Origin: JBCCQL01 sp039414355
GTDB lineage: Bacteria > Planctomycetota > Planctomycetia > Pirellulales > Lacipirellulaceae
DNA: 64,000 nucleotides
NCBI GenBank assembly: GCA_039414355.1
Contig: JBCDJN010000005.1
Span: forward strand, 1 to 64,000
Direction: 5' to 3'
Position 1 is the first letter of the stretch, and each line of letters begins with the position of its first letter. Shown here in pieces: positions 9,301 through 16,266 of the stretch. A program made the translations under genes and the position numbers. Below the pieces are notes generated by a model. That model was not told where the DNA came from. It worked only from the letters and a program-made list of their open reading frames with translations, and searched no databases.

Positions 9301-10679
9301 GCTTCGACGATCAGGTGGGAGTTCGTCCCGCCGAAGCCGAAGGAGCTGATCCCCGCCCGCAGTGGGCCTTCCCATGGACATTCGTCGGTTGGGATCTGCA
9401 GGCGTGTGCCGGCAAGTTCGATATGGGGGTTGAGCGATTGGAACCCCGCGTGCGGCGGGATGCGGCCGTGCCGCATCATCAGGGCGATCTTGATCAAGCC
9501 AGCGATGCCGGAGACAGTCTCCGTGTGACCGATGTTCGCCTTGACGCTGGCCACGTGAAGCGGCCCGCGCTTGTTGGCCGCCTCGGGGAAGAGGTCGCCA
9601 AGCGCCCGTAGTTCGATGGGATCGCCCAGCGGCGTGCCAGTGCCGTGGGCTTCGATATAGCTGACGTCGTCGGTAGTCAGGCCTGCCTGCTTCAGTGCCG
9701 CGCGGATGCAGAGCTTCTGCGACTCGCCGTTGGGGGCGCTGATGCCGGACGTGCGGCCGTCTTGGTTGATCGCAGCCGCGCGGAGCACCGCCATCACGTT
9801 GTCGCCGGCGGCTTGGGCGTCGCTCAGGCGTTTGAGCACGACCACGCCGCAGCCCTCGCCGCGTACGTAGCCATTGGCGGCCGCGTCGAAGGGCCGGCAC
9901 TCGCCCGTTGGTGAGAGCATCCGCGCGCTGCTGAAGGCGAGCGTGGTCTCGGGCGTGAGGATCGCGTTTACGCCGGCGGCGATTGCCGCGGCGCACTCGC
10001 CGCGCCGCAGCGCTTGGGCGGCAAGGGTGATCGCCACCGACGACGAGCTGCATGCCGTATCGACCGCTAGGCTCGGGCCCTTAAGGTCGAACACGTACGA
10101 CAACCGGTTGGCGGCGATCGAAAGGGCGTTGCCGGTGCCCATGTAGCCATCGATCGTGCCGAAGTAGTCGCCAGACTGGTGGATGGGAACCTTCGAATAG
10201 TCGCTCCCGCCGATGCCAACGAACACACCAGTGTTGCTACCGGCAAGTTGGCTAGCGGGCAGGCCGCCGTTCTCCAGCGCCTCCCACGCCACTTCCAACA
10301 GCAGCCGCTGCTGCGGGTCCATGCGGGCGGCTTCGCGTGGCGTGATGGAGAAGAACTGCGGATCGAACTGATCGAGCCCGTCCAGGTAGCAGCCGAACCG
10401 GCAAATGTGATCGGTGATTTCGGCGAGCCGCTCAACGTCCCACCGGTCTGCGGGGGTCTGCGTGGCGACGCTGCGGCCGGTGCGGATAGTCTCCCAATAC
10501 TCGTCCAGCGTGGCGCCGCCGGGCAGCCGGCAGGCCATGCCAACGATCGCGAGCGGCTCCGCGTGCGGGGCGTCCGACGCGGCATCGGTGGACGGGGCCG
10601 ATTGTTTGCCCAGCCGTTGCTCAAGCAGTGCCCGTTGGGCGGGGCTGAGTTTCGCCAAACGCTGCTGAAGGTCGCTCAT
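3324..10679 (-). CDS. Highly reducing single-module type I polyketide synthase (KS-AT-DH-ER-KR-ACP-TE)
   Basis: The protein has 2451 residues. N-terminal helix LSPAQRALLEQRLGK resembles linker segments of PKS/NRPS modules. KS begins near residue 40, with active-site Cys 210 in DTACSSS, HGTGT and NIGHTE. AT has Ser 658 in GHSIGEY and HAFH at 758-761, the signature of malonyl-CoA specificity. DH has His 966 in an intact HxxxGxxxxP motif. ER has the nucleotide motif HAGAGGVG from 1622. KR has TGGLGAIG from 1823, an LDD motif (B-type) and Tyr 1965. ACP Ser is 2128 in GIDSL. TE has Ser 2264 in GWSTAG and His 2431 in GDHF. No methyltransferase domain is seen. A single module with every reductive domain and a TE would add fully reduced two-carbon units, possibly iteratively, and release the chain. 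ATG at 10679 is the start. Product unknown. Confidence 0.93.
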   Translation of the reverse strand: MSDLQQRLAKLSPAQRALLEQRLGKQSAPSTDAASDAPHAEPLAIVGMACRLPGGATLDEYWETIRTGRSVATQTPADRWDVERLAEITDHICRFGCYLDGLDQFDPQFFSITPREAARMDPQQRLLLEVAWEALENGGLPASQLAGSNTGVFVGIGGSDYSKVPIHQSGDYFGTIDGYMGTGNALSIAANRLSYVFDLKGPSLAVDTACSSSSVAITLAAQALRRGECAAAIAAGVNAILTPETTLAFSSARMLSPTGECRPFDAAANGYVRGEGCGVVVLKRLSDAQAAGDNVMAVLRAAAINQDGRTSGISAPNGESQKLCIRAALKQAGLTTDDVSYIEAHGTGTPLGDPIELRALGDLFPEAANKRGPLHVASVKANIGHTETVSGIAGLIKIALMMRHGRIPPHAGFQSLNPHIELAGTRLQIPTDECPWEGPLRAGISSFGFGGTNSHLIVEAAAQPTSAASPSDEQAKWDSPSLIKLSAKTPEALRASAAQLAAWADTYSASPLPIAAAANAGRSDFAERAVVTAADTLSMREQLLALAEDEPTPVTQRGTAPAGKRPKVAMLFSGQGSQHPGMGRDLYDALPVFQREIDRVDNLLADVLETPLREVLFGEGDAVHQTVYTQPALFAVEWALATVWRELGVEPDFVAGHSIGEYVAAAVAGVMTVEDAARLVAERARLMQQAPSGGRMAAAFTDEATAALALRGLEDRVAIAAVNTPETTVLSGEADAVAEATQRLEGEGVTVRELTVSHAFHSPQMDDVLDDFEAFAATITFAKPDRPMASNLTGKLHTEAPTARYWRDHLRHAVRFADNLHALDESGATRWIEAGPGASLLGMAKRTLDSSEAVTFPSLRQGRPDGETLSAAVAGHYAAGGRIDWRRWTKLTDPSSTARQPLLLPTYPFERSRFWLEDAGEVALDPGRLAAPRATMLLGSRIDKPGSDAAFAATWSPREPGYLLDHKVGGSAVAPASALVELALQAAHEALGEGRHAVEGVAIGQALFFQEDAATKVHTRVEAESAGRAPLEVFSQPAGSDAPWQQHATAVALHERVAGEPPTPPADTLRSLREGNSLAGDDFYRQISGFGFDYGPTFQVISTVAKAGGAAYAEFQSTPATRSTGDSVLHPVLGDGCMQTFAAAVQSSFGEAGAARAYMPVAIGKVHVLGPVAGDTKLSCLAAVDEFDGDSEPDELTGDAWLMADDGAVVAAFTQIRVRAISASGSAEADTPAWRHEIQWSPAPLPSTPEERASASGLWVVLADRSGVADRLVEQLEARGGRCVLVHAADEFTLDVDGDSDRTQVTIDQHADDHYQRLLDAVLASPGAELAGVVFCWAMDTPPVDIAKPGPWPEAASGSLQSARRLVQSLAERRLRPRAGLSVVTRGAQPIGHSHSATISQAPLLGFARVARSEHPDLRPRLIDLDDGSFNQLADEVLATATGQDEVAYRGGERRAPRLRPIVATPEVETTLPVPRGPYQLRLGRAGSIDGLRHTPFEPVRPGPGQVTVDVHSAGLNFSDVLKALGLYPGLEGKEPPLGIEMSGVVTAVGEGVDRFAVGDEVFGVAPSSFASHATTGEFALVRKPATISHEGAATLPITFLTAHHALVRLAGLSRGERVLIHAGAGGVGLAAIQIAQTVGAEVFATAGSEAKRDYLRSLGVRHVMNSRTLDFTEEVFQATNREGVDVVLNSLPGEAIPASLGLLRAYGRFLEIGKTDIYQDRRLGLAPFRDNLSYFAIDLDRVLRQRPEYIRGLFAEVLTQVERGAYRPLERTSFAPGDTPAAFRYMQQRKNIGKVVVSKKVTPRAPAEQHATVRSDGAYLVTGGLGAIGLRLASRLVAEGAGAVVLLSRSEPKGEAAEAIDRLRATGANIVHARADVADEAALRGALSALPAKTPPLRGVLHAAGVLDDGLIGAMTAEQLDRVLSPKARGGWNLHRATIEAPLDFFVLFSSVASVLGSPGQANYAAGNAALDALAHARRAAGMPAVSVNWGPWAEGGMADDPDVRASIEAKGMRLLEPEAALDQLFDLLRDPPPQACLIDPDWPAMARVMGDSGPALLAEVLPQDGDAGRARSAADAALVASLLAAGDGERLAMLVDLVRNALARVMSTNPNDLDTTLPLAEFGIDSLMSLELKNGLERRLGVTVPMAKLLEGPSIDSLAEELAKLLTDGDGPAKQDEWAPITPLRRGEAPPLVLLPTLGGDALCYRTLAERIESPAAVTALRPRGLGDGLATHQDMSRLAADYAVAIGTLQPEGGLRLAGWSTAGVLAVAVAEQLERGGREVELVAMFDSPTPDAYRSVELDDEASLLHETMQFASQFSGLEINLGLSELRAIPADARFSAAADAARSAGLFQGAAAEEAIRQVVEVGVGLIRACAGYTPTGLKCPLRLFEAESADRLPRIASGDSGAVAGWADLPGFETIIEPIEGDHFTMMTGPGAKQLARRLDDLL

Positions 10680-10849
10680 GAGCCGATTCTTCGGCCGAAC
10701 AACAAGGGCCGATTGCCAGGGATGTGCCGGCCGCGTGCGACACAGCCTCCCTGCTGCTCACCAAGCCAATCAGCCGAAAAGACTACCGCGATGCTTGCGG
10801 CTCTTGGCGTTCGGCTGACTCAGCAGAATAGAAGCGGGCGGTAGCCGCT

Positions 10850-11707
10850 TCAAGCGGCGGCGCCTCGCGTCTGGCCCTCACCGCCGTTTTGCGGGGCGGT
10901 TGTGGCGGTCGGGTCGCTCTGCACGAAGGGCTCGATCGTGCTAGCGTCGGCCGTGTCGTGCTCAAGCTCCCACAGCCTGGCTTGCTTCAGATACGAGCCA
11001 TACGCGACCAGGACCGAGCTCTGCAGCCCCGCGGCGCCATCCAGCACGCCCCGCCGCAAGAAGTAGTCCTGCAGGAACCGCAGCGGGCCGCGCAGAAGGA
11101 GCTGCCGGAGGCTGGCGCGGCGGCCCTGGGCGTACCACAGGCGTGCCTGCACGTCCGCGTAGCGGTACAGCTTGGGCAGGTACCGCTCGTACGAGTAGAA
11201 CGCGTGGTGGATCAGCGGCGCCCGCAGCTTGCCGAGCTTGCCGGTGGAGACCTCCACCTCGGCGTGGTCGGTGTCGCCCACGTATCGGCCCAGGTCTCGG
11301 CGGAAGAACCGCATCAGCCGCGTCGGCCGCCAGGCGCCGTAGCGCAGCTCGTGGTCGTGGAAACAGTTGTTTCGCAGCACCCAGTAGCCATCCTGCTCGG
11401 GCTGGCCGGCCAGCAGACGTGAGATCTCCGCGCCTAGCTCGGGCGAGATACGCTCGTCGGCGTCCAGGATAAGCACCCACGGGCAGTGGGCCTGGGGGAT
11501 CGCCCAGTTCTTGAAGTCGCCGCTGGTGCGGTATTCACGCTCAATGACCCGGGCGCCCATCTCGTGAGCGATTTCCAGCGTGCCGTCGGTAGAGCCCGAA
11601 TCGGCTACCAGCACCTCGTCAGCAACCAGCAGTGCGCTCTCAATCGCGCCCGGCAGGTGCCGGCGTTCGTTCTTGCACGGGATAATGACGGTTAAAAGGT
11701 TGGGCAT
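10850..11707 (-). CDS. Family 2 glycosyltransferase, WaaE/KdtX-like
   Basis: The protein has 285 residues and begins directly with the GT2 fold (LLTVIIPCKNERRHLP). It continues with DEVLVADSGSTDGT and the metal/nucleotide region LILDADERISPE near residues 80-92. This family includes lipopolysaccharide core beta-1,4-glucosyltransferases and related enzymes that use a nucleotide sugar at the cytoplasmic membrane face; there is no clear membrane segment here. The gene lies upstream of the PKS gene on the same strand, with a 170-nt gap, so it could precede the PKS in a transcript or be independent. The acceptor is unknown; a polyketide/lipid or a surface glycan is possible. The C-terminal 40 residues are low complexity. 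Confidence 0.85.
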   Translation of the reverse strand: MPNLLTVIIPCKNERRHLPGAIESALLVADEVLVADSGSTDGTLEIAHEMGARVIEREYRTSGDFKNWAIPQAHCPWVLILDADERISPELGAEISRLLAGQPEQDGYWVLRNNCFHDHELRYGAWRPTRLMRFFRRDLGRYVGDTDHAEVEVSTGKLGKLRAPLIHHAFYSYERYLPKLYRYADVQARLWYAQGRRASLRQLLLRGPLRFLQDYFLRRGVLDGAAGLQSSVLVAYGSYLKQARLWELEHDTADASTIEPFVQSDPTATTAPQNGGEGQTRGAAA

Positions 11708-11837
11708 AGCGCCACCAGTCGGCCGGCTTGGTCGAGTCCGCGAGCGGCCGGACCGTAACAGAACCGCCGGTGGCGAGAAAACCCGAATGCGCGGGTGCTA
11801 GCGGTTCGGCGCGAACGCTTGCCGAGCTGGGGCAACT

Positions 11838-12191
11838 TCAGTCAAACCACTCGTCGGCGGGGTCGAATGACGGCACCGGCACGTTGAGCACCCGCAGCGT
11901 TCCGCCTGGCGGGCAGATGGCCCGGTGGCGGCAGCCCGGCTCGATCAGAACGGCGTCGCCGGCACGAAGGGGATGCACCTCGCCGTCGAGCTCAATCAGG
12001 CCTTCGCCCTCGAGCACGTAGTACAGCTCGGTGTGGCGCCTGTGGTAATGCGTCCGAGCATCGGCGGTGATGTCGACCACGTGCAGCGAGGCGACGCCGT
12101 CGCCAGCGTCCGTGAACGCTCGCCGAGCCTGCCCGCACGGGCAGGTAACCGGCGGAACGTCGCTCATGCGGGTGATCTGGAATCTCGCCAC
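11838..12191 (-). CDS. Small cupin-domain protein
   Basis: The protein has 117 residues, a single conserved beta-barrel of the cupin_2 type. The metal-site motif is visible as THYHRRHTELYYVLEGEG near residues 48-65, and the second motif as GDAVLIEPGCRHRA near 80-93. An unusual N-terminal CPCGQARRAF segment precedes the cupin core. The start is GTG at 12191, because ARFQITRMSD looks like part of the folded N-terminus; ATG at 12169 is the alternative. The gene lies 30 nt downstream of the Gfo/Idh/MocA oxidoreductase gene on the same strand, so the two are probably cotranscribed. The function is unknown; such cupins are often sugar- or small-acid-binding isomerases or regulators. Confidence 0.82.
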   Translation of the reverse strand: MARFQITRMSDVPPVTCPCGQARRAFTDAGDGVASLHVVDITADARTHYHRRHTELYYVLEGEGLIELDGEVHPLRAGDAVLIEPGCRHRAICPPGGTLRVLNVPVPSFDPADEWFD

Positions 12192-12221
12192 GGCGGCTTC
12201 TGCTCGGCGGTCTCGTTACGC

Positions 12222-13382
12222 CTATGACACCTGTTCCACCGCCTCCCACTTGCCGCTGGCGACGCTCTTCTCCACCGATTCGAGCACCGAGACGCAGTTG
12301 GCGCCCGCCAGGAAGCAGGGGCTGGGGTTCTGGTCGGTGGCGATCGCCTCGATCAGGTCAGACACCGCGTTGACGAACGTGTGGTCGTAGCCCAACTGGT
12401 GCCCGGGCGGCCACCACGCGCCGGCGTAGGGGTGCTCGCCCTCGGTGGCGATGATCCGGCGGAAGCCCTGGGCGTGCGATGGGTCGTCGCACTTGTAAAC
12501 GTCCAAGTAGTTCAGGTCCTCGAAGCACCAGGCGAGCGAGCCTTTGCTGCCGCTGATCTCGAAGCGGTTATGGTTCTTCCTCCCGGCGGCCAGTCGCGAC
12601 GCCTCGAACGTGCCGGTGGCGCCGTTCTCGAACTTCGCCAGGAAAGTTGAGCAGTCGTCCACGGTCACCTTCTCGGTCCCTTCGCCCGCGGTCGCGGTGA
12701 GGCCTGCTGACTTGCCCTCGGCGGGGCGTTCGGTGATGAACGTCTTCATCTCGCCGACAACGCTGGTGATGTTGCCCATCAGGAAGCGGGCGAGGTCAAC
12801 AATGTGGGCGCCGATGTCACCTAGGGCGCCGCTGCCGGCCGACTCCTTCCGCAGCCGCCAGTTCATGGGGAACATGGGATCGACGAGCCAATCTTGCAGG
12901 TAGACCGCCCGCCAGTGGCGGACTTCGCCGATCTCGCCCGCCGCGATCATCTGCTTGGCGAGCGACACAGCCGGGCACTTGCGGTAGTTGAAGTTGATCA
13001 TGTGCTTGACGCCCGCCTCGCGCACGGCGGCGATCATCGCCTTGCAGTCGTCCAGGTTGTTGGCGAGCGGCTTCTCGCAGTAGACGTGCTTGCCCGCCTT
13101 GGCGGCGGCGATGGCGATCTTGGCGTGCGTGTCGCCGGGCGAGGCGATATCGATCAGGTCGATGTCTTCCCGTTGGACCATCTCTTCGTAGTCCGTCGAG
13201 ATCGACTTCCAGCCCCAGCGGTCGGCGAAGGCTCGCAGGGCTTCCTCGTTGAGCCCGCATACGCATTGCATCTCGGGCGTGAGCTTGGTGTCGAAGAACT
13301 TGGCGACCGACAGGTAGGCGTTGGAGTGGGCCCGACCCATGAACTGATTGCCAACCAGACCAACACGAAGTGACTCGGGCAT
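12222..13382 (-). CDS. Gfo/Idh/MocA family oxidoreductase
   Basis: The protein has 386 residues. An N-terminal Rossmann fold opens with RVGLVGNQFMGRAHSNAYL, and the sugar-dehydrogenase signature VYCEKPLANN sits near residues 97-106 with the family catalytic lysine. The C-terminal alpha/beta domain (GDIGAHIVDLARFLMG near 190) is typical. Enzymes of this family act on sugars, inositols or their derivatives with NAD(P); the substrate cannot be assigned. No Tat or Sec signal is present, unlike many planctomycete paralogues. A GGGAG ribosome-binding site lies about 10 nt before ATG 13382. The cupin gene follows at 30 nt, which suggests a small carbohydrate-related operon. Confidence 0.9.
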   Translation of the reverse strand: MPESLRVGLVGNQFMGRAHSNAYLSVAKFFDTKLTPEMQCVCGLNEEALRAFADRWGWKSISTDYEEMVQREDIDLIDIASPGDTHAKIAIAAAKAGKHVYCEKPLANNLDDCKAMIAAVREAGVKHMINFNYRKCPAVSLAKQMIAAGEIGEVRHWRAVYLQDWLVDPMFPMNWRLRKESAGSGALGDIGAHIVDLARFLMGNITSVVGEMKTFITERPAEGKSAGLTATAGEGTEKVTVDDCSTFLAKFENGATGTFEASRLAAGRKNHNRFEISGSKGSLAWCFEDLNYLDVYKCDDPSHAQGFRRIIATEGEHPYAGAWWPPGHQLGYDHTFVNAVSDLIEAIATDQNPSPCFLAGANCVSVLESVEKSVASGKWEAVEQVS

Positions 13383-13528
13383 CGGAAGCTGCTCCCAGCG
13401 GCGAAGGATGTGATTAGGGGGTTTTGCGGGAAGTCGTTAGAGTATCGGCGGGCGGCGAGCCCTGGCTAGGGCTCGGCCAACGAGGGTGTTGGGCTTCCCG
13501 AAGGCGTTGGACCGGCTGGGAGAACGCT

Positions 13529-14143
13529 ATGCGACTCGTCCGACTTGAATTCGAACCGCCCCCCGTCGAGTTATCGACACGCGTCGCCAGCCTGCTCGAC
13601 GACGCCGACGGCCGCATCGAGCGGCTGCAGCACGACCGCCGGGACTGCCCTATCGCCGCGTTCGTGCCGAGCGATTTCGCGCTTGCCTACCACGCGCTCG
13701 ATCGGATCGACGAGCTCGGCTTGGCGCCCGGTCGGAGGTTCCTGGAGTGGGGCAGCGGCGCGGGCGTGGTCACCTGCCTGGCGGCCATGCTCGGCTGGGA
13801 CGCGGTGGGCATTGAGATCGAGGACCCGCTGGTCGACATCGCCGAGGCGATTGCCGACGACCACGAGGTGCAGGCCGAGTTCGTCCGCGGCACCTTCGTC
13901 CCCGAAGACTCCCAGGCCGATCTCACCGACCAGCGGGACATCAACTGGCTGCGGACCGACGGCGTGGACGCCTACGAGTGGCTGGGGCTCGAGCCCGACG
14001 ACTTTGACGTGGTCTTCGCCTACCCCTGGCCGGGCGAGGAGCAGATCATCTTCGACCTCTTCTGCGACTCCGGGGCGGTCGGCGCCCTGCTGCTCACCTA
14101 CCATGGCCAAGAGGGCATCGCCCTCCATCGCAAAGTTCGGTAG
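13529..14143 (+). CDS. Class I SAM-dependent methyltransferase-like protein
   Basis: The protein has 204 residues from ATG 13529, which follows TGGGAGAA by about 7 nt. A TTG at 13424 would add 35 residues that do not look folded. The glycine-rich motif I is GRRFLEWGSGAGVVTCLAAMLG, followed by the acidic strand end AVGIEIED, which is the usual SAM ribose-binding acid. DFDVVFAYPWPGEE corresponds to motif IV. The second half is shorter than in complete methyltransferases and carries no clear substrate domain. The gene is followed by a hairpin-forming repeat and then the UbiD-like gene on the same strand. The substrate is unknown. Confidence 0.75.
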   Translation: MRLVRLEFEPPPVELSTRVASLLDDADGRIERLQHDRRDCPIAAFVPSDFALAYHALDRIDELGLAPGRRFLEWGSGAGVVTCLAAMLGWDAVGIEIEDPLVDIAEAIADDHEVQAEFVRGTFVPEDSQADLTDQRDINWLRTDGVDAYEWLGLEPDDFDVVFAYPWPGEEQIIFDLFCDSGAVGALLLTYHGQEGIALHRKVR

Positions 14144-14210
14144 TGGCAAGTGCGAGTGGCGAGGGGCCATCAAGCAGTCCACTAGCCACCCACCACTAGC
14201 ACTTGCCACT
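14142..14210. repeat. Imperfect 20-bp inverted repeat between two genes
   Basis: The arms are 14142-14161 and 14191-14210; 18 of 20 positions pair, including an uninterrupted 12-bp outer stem (AGTGGCAAGTGC with GCACTTGCCACT). The loop holds a further direct copy of CCACTAGC (14179-14186), which repeats the inner part of the right arm (14193-14200). The left arm overlaps the upstream stop codon and the right arm ends 5 nt before the UbiD-like ATG. No T-run follows, so a standard intrinsic terminator is unlikely; a REP-like element or a translational control hairpin is possible. Confidence 0.6.
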
Positions 14211-14215
14211 CCCCC

Positions 14216-16147
14216 ATGGGTTACCGCTCCACCAAAGACTGCGTTGCCGACCTGGAGCGGCACAAGCACCTTGTCCGCATCGAAGAGCCTATCGACGCCT
14301 ACCTGGAGGCGGCGGCCATCCACCGGCGGGTGTTCGCGGCGGGCGGGCCGGCGATCTTGTTCGCCAACGTGAAGGGTTGCCGCTTCCCGATGGTGAGCAA
14401 CCTGTTCGGCACCATCGCCCGGGCCCGCTGGCTCTTCCGAGACACCTACGCCGGCGTGCAGCGGTTGATCGATCTGAAGATCGATCCGACGCGTGCGCTC
14501 AAAGCGCCCATCCGCTACTCCGCGGCGCCGCTTAACGCGGTGCGGATGCTGCCGGGGTCGGTCCGCACTGGCCCGGTCTTGGCGAACGAGACCACGATCT
14601 CCGAGCTGCCCCACATGGTGAGCTGGCCCGCCGATGGCGGCGCCTTCGTCACGCTGCCGCAGGTCTATTCGGAAGACCCAGCCAGCCCCGGGCTGATGAA
14701 GTCGAACCTGGGGATGTACCGCGTGCAGATATCCGGCAACGAGTACCAGCCGAACGAAGAGATCGGTTTGCACTACCAGCTTCATCGCTCGATAGGCGTG
14801 CACCACCAAGCGGCGATGGCGGCGGGCAAGCCGTTCCCGGTGAACATCTTTGTGGGCGGCTCGCCGGCGATGACGCTCGCGGCGGTGATGCCGCTGCCCG
14901 AGGGACTGAGCGAGCTGACCTTCGCCGGCGCCCTGGGCGGCAAGCGGGTGAAGATGATCCGTCGCAAGAACGGCGCTCCCATCTACGCCGACGCGGACTT
15001 CGCCATCTGCGGCCGCGTGGTCGACGACAAGACGCTGCCCGAAGGACCCTTCGGCGACCACTTGGGTTACTACGCGCTCAAGCACAACTTCCCGGTGCTC
15101 AAGGTCGACCACGTCTACCACCGTGATGGCGCCATCTGGCCCTTTACCGTCGTGGGCCGACCGCCGGCCGAGGACACCGCATTCGGCGAGCTCATCCACG
15201 ACCTGACTGGTCCGGTCATCCCCACCGTGCTGCCGGGCGTGAAGGGTGTGAACGCGGTTGACGAGGCGGGCGTGCACCCGCTGCTGTTGGCGATTGGAAG
15301 CGAACGCTACATGCCGTTCCTCAAGGAGCAGCGACCGCAGGAGTTGCTCACGCAAGCGTGCGCGATTTTGGGCCAGGGGCAGCTCTCACTCGCCAAGTTC
15401 CTGCTCATCGCCAACCACGCCGACAACCCGCAGCTCGACCTACACGATCTCCGCGAGTTCCTCACGCACATGCTTGAGCGGGCCGATTGGCTGCGCGACC
15501 TGCACTTCCACACGCAGACCACCATCGACACGCTCGACTATACGGGCGACTCAATGAACGCCGGCTCGAAGCTGGTGATCGCCGCCGCCGGGCCGCCGAA
15601 ATTTGAGCTGGCGACCGAACTAGACAGCGGCGGTACCCTGCCCGATGGCTTCGCCGAGCCCCGCGTGGTGATGCCTGGCGTGGTGGCGGTGCGGGGACCG
15701 AAGCTCACGGCGCCCACGTTCGACTACGACGCCGTCCGCGGCGGGCAGCAGTCGGGCCCACAGATGGAGGCGACCGCCTTCCAACAAGCTCGCCACGCAG
15801 CCCAAGCCGATACGCGTCGGCTGTGCGAGTCGATTGGCGAGGGCCACCCGCTGCACAAGTTCCGGTTGATCATCGTGTGCGACGACTCGGCATTCGTCGC
15901 CCACCAGTCGGGCAATGGCGGTATCGCAAACTTCGTTTGGACGACGTTCACGCGCGCCAACCCCGCGGCCGATACGGACGGCGTGGGCGCCTTCGTCGAC
16001 AACAAACACTGGGGCTGCACCGGCCCGCTGGTGATCGACGCCCGAATAAAACCCCACCACGCCCCAGCCGTGGAGGAAGACCCAGCCGTGGCGAAGAAGA
16101 TCGACGCCCTGGCCGCCAAGGGGGGGCCGCTCGAGGGGCTCTGGTAG
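14216..16147 (+). CDS. UbiD family (prenyl-FMN-dependent) decarboxylase
   Basis: The protein has 643 residues, longer than E. coli UbiD (about 500). N-terminus GYRSTKDCVADLERHKHLVR and the block GGPAILFANVKGCRFPMVSN are characteristic of the superfamily. The central region includes NLGMYRVQISG, GLHYQLHRSIG and FVGGSPAMTLAAVMPLPEG, then GPFGDHLGYY, which match the prenyl-FMN/Mn binding half. The family carries out reversible non-oxidative decarboxylation of aromatic or unsaturated acids, such as 4-hydroxybenzoate derivatives in quinone synthesis. A long C-terminal extension (about residues 520-643) is present. Without a nearby UbiX gene, the substrate cannot be stated. Confidence 0.87.
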   Translation: MGYRSTKDCVADLERHKHLVRIEEPIDAYLEAAAIHRRVFAAGGPAILFANVKGCRFPMVSNLFGTIARARWLFRDTYAGVQRLIDLKIDPTRALKAPIRYSAAPLNAVRMLPGSVRTGPVLANETTISELPHMVSWPADGGAFVTLPQVYSEDPASPGLMKSNLGMYRVQISGNEYQPNEEIGLHYQLHRSIGVHHQAAMAAGKPFPVNIFVGGSPAMTLAAVMPLPEGLSELTFAGALGGKRVKMIRRKNGAPIYADADFAICGRVVDDKTLPEGPFGDHLGYYALKHNFPVLKVDHVYHRDGAIWPFTVVGRPPAEDTAFGELIHDLTGPVIPTVLPGVKGVNAVDEAGVHPLLLAIGSERYMPFLKEQRPQELLTQACAILGQGQLSLAKFLLIANHADNPQLDLHDLREFLTHMLERADWLRDLHFHTQTTIDTLDYTGDSMNAGSKLVIAAAGPPKFELATELDSGGTLPDGFAEPRVVMPGVVAVRGPKLTAPTFDYDAVRGGQQSGPQMEATAFQQARHAAQADTRRLCESIGEGHPLHKFRLIIVCDDSAFVAHQSGNGGIANFVWTTFTRANPAADTDGVGAFVDNKHWGCTGPLVIDARIKPHHAPAVEEDPAVAKKIDALAAKGGPLEGLW

Positions 16148-16266
16148 CACGCGAGGCACGGCGAGCCGCGAGCGTCAGCGACCGGAGCACTGAGTTGCCT
16201 GGCATCCGCCATCTACCGTCGCGGGGTTGACCTCCGATCGCACCGATCAGCGTGCTAGACTCTGGC

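Noticed and set aside
7518..9611. 697-codon open frame on the + strand inside the PKS gene
   Set aside because: It lies opposite the AT and DH coding region, has Arg/Gly-rich low-complexity translation and no homologue pattern.
294..11707. Interpretation as an NRPS or as a heterocyst-glycolipid-type cluster
   Set aside because: No condensation domain or multi-module KS set is present; only the general FAAL/PKS theme is shared.
13571..15355. 594-codon open frame antisense to the methyltransferase-like and UbiD genes
   Set aside because: Shadow frame; the opposite strand encodes conserved UbiD motifs.
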